A DNA stretch of 28,755 nucleotides from Candidatus Neomicrothrix sp. UBA7884 (GTDB lineage Bacteria; Actinomycetota; Acidimicrobiia; Acidimicrobiales; MedAcidi-G1). Shown here one piece after another: positions 23,531 to 28,755 of the stretch; the stretch's first letter is position 1, and each line of letters begins with the position of its first letter. A program made the translations under genes and the position numbers. Under the pieces are notes generated by a model. That model saw only the letters and a program-made list of their open reading frames with translations, made no database searches and was not told the origin of the DNA. The DNA lies in the NCBI GenBank assembly GCA_002501135.1, contig DLRQ01000022.1:5801-34555 (forward strand), in the 5' to 3' direction.

Positions 23531-24261
23531 GCGGGGATGGAGCCACAGAGGAGGGCCGGCGCAGTCTCTGGTGGGCATGGACCCTGCTCGTCGTGGTCGT
23601 GGTGGGGGCTGGCGGCTTTGCTGCCACGCGGAGCAGCCTCCTCGATGTCGACAGGGTTGAGGTTGTGGGCGTTGCGGGCCACCTGACCAGTGCCCAGATT
23701 CTGGATGTTGCAGCGGTGCGTCTTGGTGATCCGATGGTGAAGGTGGACACCGACGCAGTGGACCGCAGAATCACATCTGAGCCGTGGGTCGAAGCCGTGG
23801 AGGTCGTGCGGGAATGGCCCGGTTCCGTCCGCATGTCGGTGCTGCAACGGACAGCGGCGGTCAACGCTGTTGATCTGGTCGGCCGCAGGGCCCTGCTGGA
23901 CGGCAGTGGAACTGTTCTGGATGCGGTTGTGGAACCTGATGCCGATCTGACGACGGTGCGGGTCGACGCCCTGGGCCAGCCCGGCACGGTCGTTCCGGGA
24001 GTCGATCTCCTCTTGAGGGCTGCGGCCGACGTGACCCCCGACCTGGGGAACTGGATTGAGGCGCTGGTGGCCACGGGTGACGGTGTGCGGGCCGAGTTGG
24101 TCGGCGGTGTGGATGCCGAGCTCGGTGTCGGAGACGACTACCGAGATGAGATGAGGTCTCTTGCGACCGTCCTGACCTGGGTGGTGCTGGCGTGTCTTGT
24201 CACAATAGATGTCTCCATCCATCACAATCCGGTTCTCGTGCGAGATGAAGCGCGATGCTGA
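23527..24261 (+). CDS. ftsQ: Divisome protein FtsQ (POTRA domain)
   Basis: A 244-residue bitopic membrane protein: short cytoplasmic tail, one TM helix at about 14-34, then a POTRA domain (VDRVEVVGVAGHLTSAQILD onward, about 41-110, with SEPWVEAVEVVREWPGSV) and a beta domain ending TIDVSIHHNPVLV. It bridges FtsL/FtsB and the synthases FtsW and FtsI. Sequence identity in this family is low; topology, the POTRA strand pattern and the place between murB and ftsZ make the call. GTG start overlaps the murB stop. It is the last gene of the unbroken coupled run before the ftsZ leader. Confidence 0.93.
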   Translation: MSGDGATEEGRRSLWWAWTLLVVVVVGAGGFAATRSSLLDVDRVEVVGVAGHLTSAQILDVAAVRLGDPMVKVDTDAVDRRITSEPWVEAVEVVREWPGSVRMSVLQRTAAVNAVDLVGRRALLDGSGTVLDAVVEPDADLTTVRVDALGQPGTVVPGVDLLLRAAADVTPDLGNWIEALVATGDGVRAELVGGVDAELGVGDDYRDEMRSLATVLTWVVLACLVTIDVSIHHNPVLVRDEARC

Positions 24262-24266
24262 GTCCG

Positions 24267-24278
24267 GGAACTTGTTCC
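24267..24278. repeat. Inverted repeat 1 upstream of ftsZ
   Basis: GGAAC-TT-GTTCC is a perfect inverted repeat with a two-base centre, nine bases upstream of the candidate -35. It resembles a LexA box but has the wrong spacing (two instead of four bases between GAAC and GTTC). It may be a protein-binding dyad or chance. Confidence 0.35.
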
Positions 24279-24298
24279 GCCACGGGTTGACGTTGGAC

Positions 24299-24315
24299 GA
24301 CTACTCCTCGTAGTC
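24299..24315. repeat. Inverted repeat 2 inside the candidate ftsZ promoter
   Basis: GACTAC-TCCTC-GTAGTC is a perfect six-base-pair inverted repeat with a five-base centre. It occupies the spacer between TTGACG and TAGTCT and covers most of the -10 element. That is a classic place for a repressor operator, although no regulator is known from this sequence. Confidence 0.45.
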
Positions 24316-24346
24316 TCTCAACCACTAAACGAGGTTGGCGACCCAA

Positions 24347-24371
24347 AACCCTCAAGGTCGACCTGAGGGTT
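24347..24371. repeat. 25-base nested palindrome in the ftsZ leader
   Basis: Arms AACCCTC and GAGGGTT flank the ten-base perfect palindrome AGGTCGACCT, with a single extra A at 24354. It lies downstream of the candidate promoter, about 65 bases before the ftsZ start, so it could fold as an RNA hairpin in the leader or act as a DNA operator. There is no T-run after it, which argues against a simple terminator. Confidence 0.6.
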
Positions 24372-24435
24372 CGAGTTGGACCGTCCGCCGTTCGCTACTG
24401 CTGCCAGACGGGCGGCCGGAGATCAGGAGAAATCA

Positions 24436-25512
24436 ATGGTGGGCAACCCACAGAACTATCTGGCCGTAATCAAGGTCATCGGCATCGGTGGTGGCGGGGT
24501 GAACGCCATCAACAGGATGATCGATGCGGGCCTGCGAGGCGTGGAGTTCATCGCCATCAACACCGACGCACAGGCTCTCCTCATGAGCGATGCGGATGTC
24601 AAGTTGGATATTGGCCGTGAGCTGACAAGAGGTCTGGGTGCCGGTGCCGACCCCGAGCTCGGTCGCCAGGCGGCTGAGGAACACCGCAGCGACATCCAAG
24701 AGGCGCTTGAAGGCGCCGACATGGTCTTCATCACCGCCGGTGAGGGTGGCGGTACCGGTACGGGCGCAGCTCCGGTTGTGGCCGAGGTCGCCAGGGCGGT
24801 TGGAGCCCTGACCATCGGAGTGGTAACACGGCCGTTCGGCTTTGAGGGCAGGCGCAGGGCCGTTCAGGCCGAGCACGGAATCGTCCAACTCAAGGACAAG
24901 GTCGACACCCAGATCGTCATACCCAACGACAGGCTGCTCTCGATTTCCGATGAGGCAACACCGCTGTTGGAGGCCTTCCAGCTCGCCGACGAGGTTCTCC
25001 TACACGGCGTCCAGGGAATCACCTCGCTGATCACCACGCCCGGGCTCATCAACACCGACTTCGCTGACGTGAAGACCGTCATGGAAGACGCCGGTTCGGC
25101 CCTAATGGGTGTAGGCCAGGCAACCGGTGAGAGCCGTGCTCTGAATGCAGCCCGGAAGGCAATCTCGAGCACCCTGCTGGAGGCCTCGATTGAGGGTGCC
25201 AGGGGAATCCTGTTGAACATCTCAGGTCCCAGCGACCTCGGCCTCTTTGAGGTCAACGAGGCTGCCGAGGTGATTCACGGTGTGGCCCATCCCGACGCCA
25301 ACATCATCTTCGGAACCGTTGTCGATGACGAGATGGGCAGCGATGTGCGTGTCACCGTCATCGCCGCCGGGTTTGACCGCTGGGACGGTGACCGACCATC
25401 GGGTTCCACCCGTAGCGCTTCGGCCACGGCCGAGACACCGGTAATAGACGTCTTCTCCGATCTCGTTTCTGACGATGATGACGACCTGGATGTGCCGAGC
25501 TTCCTGAAGTAG
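24436..25512 (+). CDS. ftsZ: Cell division GTPase FtsZ
   Basis: Tubulin-like GTPase that forms the division ring. The 358 residues have VIGIGGGGVNAINRM (14-28), the tubulin signature GGGTGTGAAPV (104-114), FEGRRRAVQAEHGI, the T7 loop LINTDFADVKTVM with NTDFAD at 206-211, and a short acidic linker ending in DDLDVPSFLK, the C-terminal peptide that in actinobacteria binds SepF and FtsW. The ATG at 24436 follows AGGAG by six bases and gives the standard MVGNPQNYLAVIKV start; a 20-residue upstream extension of the frame is not family-like. ftsA is absent nearby, as usual for actinobacteria, where SepF tethers FtsZ. Confidence 0.98.
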   Translation: MVGNPQNYLAVIKVIGIGGGGVNAINRMIDAGLRGVEFIAINTDAQALLMSDADVKLDIGRELTRGLGAGADPELGRQAAEEHRSDIQEALEGADMVFITAGEGGGTGTGAAPVVAEVARAVGALTIGVVTRPFGFEGRRRAVQAEHGIVQLKDKVDTQIVIPNDRLLSISDEATPLLEAFQLADEVLLHGVQGITSLITTPGLINTDFADVKTVMEDAGSALMGVGQATGESRALNAARKAISSTLLEASIEGARGILLNISGPSDLGLFEVNEAAEVIHGVAHPDANIIFGTVVDDEMGSDVRVTVIAAGFDRWDGDRPSGSTRSASATAETPVIDVFSDLVSDDDDDLDVPSFLK

Positions 25513-25517
25513 CCCAG

Positions 25518-26240
25518 ATGTCCCGGGTGTTGACACGGCGGGCGCTCCCGTCGGGCCACCTTGTAGTGGTCCAGATGTCAGAGATCGCTGATGGCAACCT
25601 CGCCGTCGACGACCCCGACGGGTTCCTGAAGGAGCGACGCTGCACGCTCACAGATACCGCGGGTGGGGACAGCGCATGGACCTGGCTGAACCAGATACAC
25701 GGTGTCTCGGTGGTAACGGTTGAGGAGCCTGGCGGAGCCGCCGGCTCAGAGGCCGATGCTGCTGTGACCAGACAACCCGGCTGTGTTCTGAGCGTCCAGG
25801 TGGCCGACTGTGCCCCGGTGGCCCTTATCGCCGACAGGGGGGGCCTGGCAGTCGTGCACGCAGGCTGGCGCGGTCTGGCCGCTGGAGTTCTGGAGAAGGC
25901 CTCTGAAGAGCTCAGGAGTCTGGTCGGGGGTCCACAGAGGGCTCTGGTCGGACCATGCATCCATTCCTGCTGCTACGAGTTCGGTGGCGATGACCTCGCC
26001 GCTATGGCTCGAGAACTGGGCACGGAGGTCACGGCGGTGACCCGTGCCGGCCTGCCTTCCCTGGATCTACCAGCAGGCGTCGTGGCATCACTGGAGAGGG
26101 CAGGGGTGAACGACTTCGAGATCGATGGGGCGTGCACGTCATGTGATGTCCGCTACTGGTCATACAGGGCCACCGGATCAGGAAAGCGTCAGGCAATGCT
26201 GGCAGTGATTGCAGAAGGGACTGGGCCGGATGCCGCCTGA
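25518..26240 (+). CDS. pgeF: PgeF/YfiH family (LACC1-like purine nucleoside phosphorylase fold)
   Basis: A 240-residue protein of the YfiH/DUF152 family. The metal-site residues are in WLNQIHG (His61), VADCAP (Cys98) and VVHAGWRGL (His114). Further conserved parts are GPCIHSCCYEFG and the C-terminal CTSCDVRYWSYRATGSGKRQAMLAVI. In E. coli, PgeF (YfiH) edits cytoplasmic muropeptide precursors carrying L-serine in place of L-alanine; LACC1 relatives act on purine nucleosides. Its constant place after ftsZ in actinobacteria fits a wall-quality role (inference). ATG at 25518 lies five bases after the ftsZ stop. Its stop overlaps the yggS start by eleven bases. Confidence 0.93.
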   Translation: MSRVLTRRALPSGHLVVVQMSEIADGNLAVDDPDGFLKERRCTLTDTAGGDSAWTWLNQIHGVSVVTVEEPGGAAGSEADAAVTRQPGCVLSVQVADCAPVALIADRGGLAVVHAGWRGLAAGVLEKASEELRSLVGGPQRALVGPCIHSCCYEFGGDDLAAMARELGTEVTAVTRAGLPSLDLPAGVVASLERAGVNDFEIDGACTSCDVRYWSYRATGSGKRQAMLAVIAEGTGPDAA

Positions 26241-26898
26241 GAACCGACCCGTGCCACCAGCCGGCCAGGTACTGGACCGGCTCGAGGCAATTCAAGGACA
26301 CCTGGATGTCAGGAGTGGAGGTCGGACGCGCCTTCTCCCGGTCACCAAGGCCTTTCCGGTTGAGGTCGTGTCATCGGTACTGGCAGCAGGCTTCCAGGAC
26401 GTCGGTGAGAACTACGCCCAGGAACTGCTCGAGAAGAACAGGCAACTGTCCCCTGGACGGGTCGGTTGGCACATGATCGGAGGACTTCAGAGGAACAAGG
26501 TCAGGCGTCTTGCAGGAGTAGTGAAGCTCTGGCAGACGGTTGACCGAGCCTCGCTACTGGATGAGATTGCCAAGCGCGATTCCGGAGCGAGGATTCTGGT
26601 GCAGGTGGATCCCCTCAACGGTGAGGGAAAGGCCGGATGCCCACCCTCGGAGGTGGAGGAACTCGTTGCGCGTGGGGTTGACTCGGGACTTGATGTGGCC
26701 GGCCTCATGACCGTGGGTGCCGCCGGTGACCCTGCAGCCACAAGGCGGGCCTTCAAGGTGCTTGCAGAACTCGCCGACAGCCTGGACCTTGCCGAGCGCT
26801 CGATGGGAATGACCGACGACATGGACCTTGCCGTGGACATGGGCTCAACCATGGTGCGGGTGGGAAGGGCGCTCTTCGGTGAGAGGCTGCCACGGTGA
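26230..26898 (+). CDS. yggS: PLP-binding protein YggS/PLPBP
   Basis: A 222-residue single-domain PLP protein with the alanine-racemase N-terminal barrel fold. PLP lysine is Lys40 (LLPVTKAFP). Further family parts are DVGENYAQELLEKN, WHMIGGLQRNKVRRL, QTVD, GLMTVG and SMGMTDDMDLAVDMGSTMVRVGRALFG. It keeps free PLP low and balances amino-acid pools, with no known catalysis. The ATG at 26230 follows AGAAGGGA; an earlier frame start would reach further into pgeF. Downstream, the stop overlaps a GTG that opens a 54-codon reading frame described next. Confidence 0.94.
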   Translation: MPPENRPVPPAGQVLDRLEAIQGHLDVRSGGRTRLLPVTKAFPVEVVSSVLAAGFQDVGENYAQELLEKNRQLSPGRVGWHMIGGLQRNKVRRLAGVVKLWQTVDRASLLDEIAKRDSGARILVQVDPLNGEGKAGCPPSEVEELVARGVDSGLDVAGLMTVGAAGDPAATRRAFKVLAELADSLDLAERSMGMTDDMDLAVDMGSTMVRVGRALFGERLPR

Positions 26899-27059
26899 CA
26901 CGGGGTGGCACGAGGCTGCATCTGACCGGAGTTCTGTCATGCACGTACTGCACCGGATGCTCAGGCGCGTGGTGTCAGCATGTTGACCTGCTCTACAGGT
27001 ACCATCCACGTCAGGCCACGGGGCTCCGTGACCGATGCAACCAGGGATGGAAGCCTTAG
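26895..27059 (+). CDS. Possible small Cys-rich protein, 54 residues, unrecognised
   Basis: Not a recognised family. A GTG at 26895 overlaps the yggS stop (GTGA, as at several dcw junctions) and the frame runs to TAG at 27057-27059, three bases before the sepF ATG, so it exactly fills the gap. The peptide has a cysteine cluster CTYCTGCSGAWC (Cys16, Cys19, Cys22, Cys27), His29 close by and Cys48 near the end: enough ligands for a zinc or iron-sulfur site. About two thirds of codons end in G or C, in keeping with neighbouring genes. There is no hydrophobic helix. Against it: short length, no homologue that I know of, and no separate ribosome site other than coupling to yggS. Confidence 0.5.
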   Translation: MTRGGTRLHLTGVLSCTYCTGCSGAWCQHVDLLYRYHPRQATGLRDRCNQGWKP

Positions 27060-27062
27060 CCG

Positions 27063-27581
27063 ATGCCCATAATGAGGAAAGCCCTGTTGTGGCTGGGTCT
27101 TGGACCAGATGACGCGTACGAGGACTACGCGGCTGAACCCTGGGTGAACCGCGGCCCTCTGTCATCTGGTGAGTTCGTCGAGGCACGTGCCGCCGCCGAG
27201 AATCCCGGCAACGTGCATCCTCTGAGGGCTGCTGACGGGTCATCAACTTCGGTGCGGGCTCGCCCGATGGAGCCAAGCGGAACGGTTCGTCCACTCCAAC
27301 CCGCTGTAGCTGCCAAACCGCACACGGTCGCACCAGCGTCGTTCAACGAGGCTCCTGAACTCGCCGACAGGTTCAAGGCCAATCAACCGGTGATCGTGAA
27401 CCTGCAGGGTGTCGATGGCACGGTAGCCCGGCGGATCATCGACTTCGCCAGCGGCCTCTGTTACGGCACCGAAGGGCAGATGGAGCGGGTCACCAGCCAG
27501 GTGTACCTGCTCACTCCCGCTGACGTGGAGGTCTCTGCCGAGGACCGCAGACGGCTGGAAGACACGGACTCCACCAGCTGA
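27063..27581 (+). CDS. sepF: Cell division protein SepF
   Basis: A 172-residue FtsZ partner. The N-terminal MRKALLWLGLGPDDAYEDY is the amphipathic membrane anchor; a poorly conserved linker (about 23-88) follows; the SepF core (DUF552) spans about 92-158 with FNEAPELADRFKANQPVIVNL, RRIIDFASGLCYG and VYLLTPADVEVS. In actinobacteria lacking FtsA, SepF ties FtsZ to the membrane. ATG at 27063 or 27072 (MRKALL) are both possible; ribosome sites are weak for both. yggT follows after 15 bases. Confidence 0.96.
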   Translation: MPIMRKALLWLGLGPDDAYEDYAAEPWVNRGPLSSGEFVEARAAAENPGNVHPLRAADGSSTSVRARPMEPSGTVRPLQPAVAAKPHTVAPASFNEAPELADRFKANQPVIVNLQGVDGTVARRIIDFASGLCYGTEGQMERVTSQVYLLTPADVEVSAEDRRRLEDTDSTS

Positions 27582-27596
27582 GCTGCGACTTCTACC

Positions 27597-27854
27597 ATGG
27601 CATCTCTGATCTGCACGCTCCTGCAGTTGTACATATTCGTCCTGCTGGTGCGGGTGGTGCTGTCCTGGTTCCCGATCTCGCCACACGGCGCCATGGCTAC
27701 CGTTGCCGGGTTCCTGTACACGATCACCGACCCGGTCCTGGTGCCACTCCGGAGACTCCTTCCTCCAGTACGCATGGGCGCAATGGCGCTGGATCTGTCG
27801 CCACTGGTGGCGTTCTTTGCGATCTCCTTCCTGATGGGCGCCATCTGTTCCTGA
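27597..27854 (+). CDS. yggT: YggT family membrane protein
   Basis: An 85-residue membrane protein with two hydrophobic helices (about 2-24 and 61-83) separated by SWFPISPHGAMATVAGFLYTI and DPVLVPLRRLLPP, the conserved YggT core. The role is not well established; in actinobacteria the gene sits between sepF and divIVA as here, and the family has been linked with division and polar growth proteins by position. ATG at 27597; no good ribosome site is visible. Confidence 0.93.
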   Translation: MASLICTLLQLYIFVLLVRVVLSWFPISPHGAMATVAGFLYTITDPVLVPLRRLLPPVRMGAMALDLSPLVAFFAISFLMGAICS

Positions 27855-27894
27855 GGATCAGGTGGGGGTGCAAGGACCGCTACAGGTCCAGGGT

Positions 27895-27900
27895 TACGAT
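27895..27900 (+). promoter_or_regulatory. Candidate -10 element for a leaderless divIVA transcript
   Basis: TACGAT ends six bases before the divIVA ATG at 27907, and no Shine-Dalgarno lies between. The same arrangement, TAnnnT-N6-ATG, is seen for glpK. No -35 is recognisable. If real, the transcript would start at or next to the A of the ATG. Confidence 0.35.
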
Positions 27901-27906
27901 TCGGGC

Positions 27907-28455
27907 ATGGACACCGGTGACATCCTGCATGTGTTGGACGAAGCTGACTTCAGCACCAAGATGCGTGGCTACGACCCCTTTGAGGTCGACGAGTTGCTTG
28001 ACAGGGCCGGCCAGGAGATCAAGTCGCTGAGGAGCGACCTGAAATCGGCTTCGGACCGTGCCGACATGGCCGAGGCGCGAATGGAGGCAGAGTTGGTACC
28101 GGCAAGCGAAGCCCGAACCGAGGCTGAGAGCGTCCTGTCGGCTGCCGAAACAGACTCACGTCGGATCCGCGCAGAGGCCGAGACCGAAGCAGAGCGGATC
28201 AGAGACGCCGCTGAGGTCGAACTCAGGCAGATGGTCGACGATGGTCGCCGGAAGTTGACTACCGAGACCGAGGAACTTGTGAGGGCACGAGATGCCGTGC
28301 GCGATGACATCGACATGGATGAGCAGCACATCCGTGCCCACCGCGACCGGATTCTCTCGGCGGTCGCTGACCTGACCAGGCTGGCCGAGTCCATTGGGGT
28401 TAGGTCCCATGATCAGACTGCTGGGGCAGGTCAGACCAGCCCTGCAGGTGGGTGA
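27907..28455 (+). CDS. divIVA: DivIVA/Wag31-family polar scaffold protein
   Basis: A 182-residue membrane-curvature-binding coiled-coil protein. The N-terminal DivIVA domain has DFSTKMRGYDPFEVDELLDR (14-33), where Phe15 and nearby basic residues form the membrane-binding turn. A long heptad-rich coiled coil runs from about 34 to 165, with many Glu/Ala/Arg, and an SPAGG tail ends it. It is shorter than Wag31 of mycobacteria. The ATG at 27907 gives the family start; a GTG at 27862 in frame would add 15 unrelated residues. In relatives it marks the pole or septum and recruits wall-synthesis proteins. Confidence 0.95.
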   Translation: MDTGDILHVLDEADFSTKMRGYDPFEVDELLDRAGQEIKSLRSDLKSASDRADMAEARMEAELVPASEARTEAESVLSAAETDSRRIRAEAETEAERIRDAAEVELRQMVDDGRRKLTTETEELVRARDAVRDDIDMDEQHIRAHRDRILSAVADLTRLAESIGVRSHDQTAGAGQTSPAGG

Positions 28456-28638
28456 GAGCCCGCCGGCGCCGGCGAACCCGGACACGAGGTCTGATACCTC
28501 ATCCAACCAGTTGTCTCTGCCTCCCGATACGATGCGCGCCCGCACTTGCCGGGTATGGGACACCACAACAGGCTTGCTGTTCCGGACCCCGGTTGAAAGG
28601 GTCCCGGTGCTGGGCTGAACGGGCGATCGGAGAGGTCA
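28456..28638 (+). other. Gap between divIVA and the Lys/Ala-rich gene
   Basis: These 183 bases hold no gene I can support. CGCCGGCGCCGGCG at 28461-28474 is a perfect 14-base palindrome shortly after the divIVA stop. GGACCC (28584-28589) and GGGTCC (28599-28604) form an inverted repeat with a nine-base loop, extended by CC/GG with one bulge. Neither is followed by a T-run, so termination is only possible. GGAGAGG at 28629-28635 is the ribosome site for the next gene. Confidence 0.4.
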
Positions 28639-28755
28639 ATGGCTGCTGAGAAGAAGAAGGCTCCTGCGAAGAAGAAGGCTGTGGCCAAGAAGGCTCCCGC
28701 CAAGAAGAAGGCTGTGGCCAAGAAGGCTCCCGCCAAGAAGGCTCCCGCGAAGAAG
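28639..28755 (+). CDS. Lys/Ala/Pro-rich protein, 5' part only (possibly TraR/DksA-type)
   Basis: The ATG at 28639 follows GGAGAGG and opens 39 codons to the window edge: MAAEKKKAPAKKKAV and then repeats of KKAPA and KKKAVA, like histone H1 tails. This segment is too low in complexity to identify the protein. In Streptomyces and other actinobacteria a TraR/DksA-type zinc-finger protein with such an N-terminal tail lies a little after divIVA, which is the best guess here (inference). A nucleoid-associated protein is the alternative. The tail should bind nucleic acid or acidic surfaces non-specifically. Confidence 0.75.
   Translation, partial: MAAEKKKAPAKKKAVAKKAPAKKKAVAKKAPAKKAPAKK
28669..28734 (+). 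repeat. Two perfect 33-base tandem repeats in a coding tail
   Basis: Positions 28669-28701 and 28702-28734 are identical, each encoding KKKAVAKKAPA; a shortened copy follows to the window edge. Identity at the DNA level, including synonymous positions, points to recent slippage or duplication and to likely length variation between strains. Confidence 0.9.

Larger units (their letters stand above)
24262..24435 (+). promoter_or_regulatory. ftsQ-ftsZ spacer with probable ftsZ promoter
   Basis: This 174-base spacer breaks the otherwise overlapping dcw genes. TTGACG (24287-24292) and TAGTCT (24311-24316, TAnnnT form) are 18 bases apart and make a plausible ftsZ promoter. Three inverted repeats lie in the same stretch, listed separately. 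AGGAG at 24425-24429 is the ribosome site, six bases from the ftsZ ATG. A dedicated ftsZ promoter is common in actinobacteria. Confidence 0.5.

Noticed and set aside
24267..24278. LexA/SOS box upstream of ftsZ
   Set aside because: GAAC and GTTC are separated by two bases, not the four needed in the Gram-positive/actinobacterial LexA consensus.
28431..28736. Minus-strand frame with a hydrophobic-looking start (GAFLATAFF repeats)
   Set aside because: It is the antisense reading of the Lys/Ala/Pro-rich coding repeats; the pattern follows from AAG and GCC codons.
1..28755. tRNA, rRNA, CRISPR arrays, insertion sequences, prophage or riboswitch
   Set aside because: No matching structure, repeat array, transposase, integrase or conserved aptamer core was seen by eye on either strand; a tRNAscan-SE and Infernal/Rfam run would settle it.

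Overview
The window looks like a high-GC Actinomycetota chromosome, most likely a deep-branching lineage such as Acidimicrobiia (lineage is inference). Grounds: an MtrA/MtrB/LpqB-type operon, a DUF3040 membrane protein, a division cluster with sepF, yggT and divIVA and no ftsA, a MurE with the DNPR motif of meso-diaminopimelate ligases, and frequent GTG/TTG starts in GTGA or TTGA stop-start overlaps. No insertion sequence, phage gene, tRNA, rRNA or CRISPR array is visible. No gap without a gene exceeds about 205 bases.

Left part (1-7000): the 3' end of an AlaC-type aminotransferase converges on glycerol kinase (glpK). glpK diverges from 6-phosphofructokinase (pfkA). A minus-strand operon follows, reading response regulator (mtrA), sensor kinase (mtrB) and a short GerMN lipoprotein in the place of LpqB. 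Upstream on the same strand are an inositol-monophosphatase-family gene and a small membrane protein.

Middle part (7040-11130): a plus-strand run of Nudix hydrolase, DNA polymerase IV (dinB), a DUF3040 protein, a ROK-family sugar kinase, an unrecognised 84-residue protein and a lipoate-ligase-fold protein. Most are tightly spaced or overlapping.

Right part (11130-28755): the division and cell wall (dcw) cluster, all on the plus strand: mraZ, rsmH, ftsL-like, ftsI, murE, mraY, murD, ftsW, murG, murC, murB, ftsQ, ftsZ, pgeF, yggS, a possible new 54-residue cysteine-rich ORF, sepF, yggT, divIVA, and the start of a Lys/Ala/Pro-rich protein cut by the window edge. The enzymes cover UDP-MurNAc synthesis (MurB), stepwise peptide addition (MurC, MurD, MurE), lipid I and lipid II formation (MraY, MurG) and septal polymerisation and cross-linking (FtsW, FtsI, with FtsL and FtsQ). 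FtsZ, SepF and DivIVA organise the division site or pole. The expected murF is absent from its usual slot between murE and mraY.

Most noteworthy: the cysteine-rich small ORF that exactly fills the yggS-sepF gap; the missing murF; three inverted repeats packed into the 174-base ftsQ-ftsZ spacer; two TGGGN repeats on a 10-base period upstream of mraZ that fit MraZ boxes; and an LpqB counterpart reduced to its GerMN domain.
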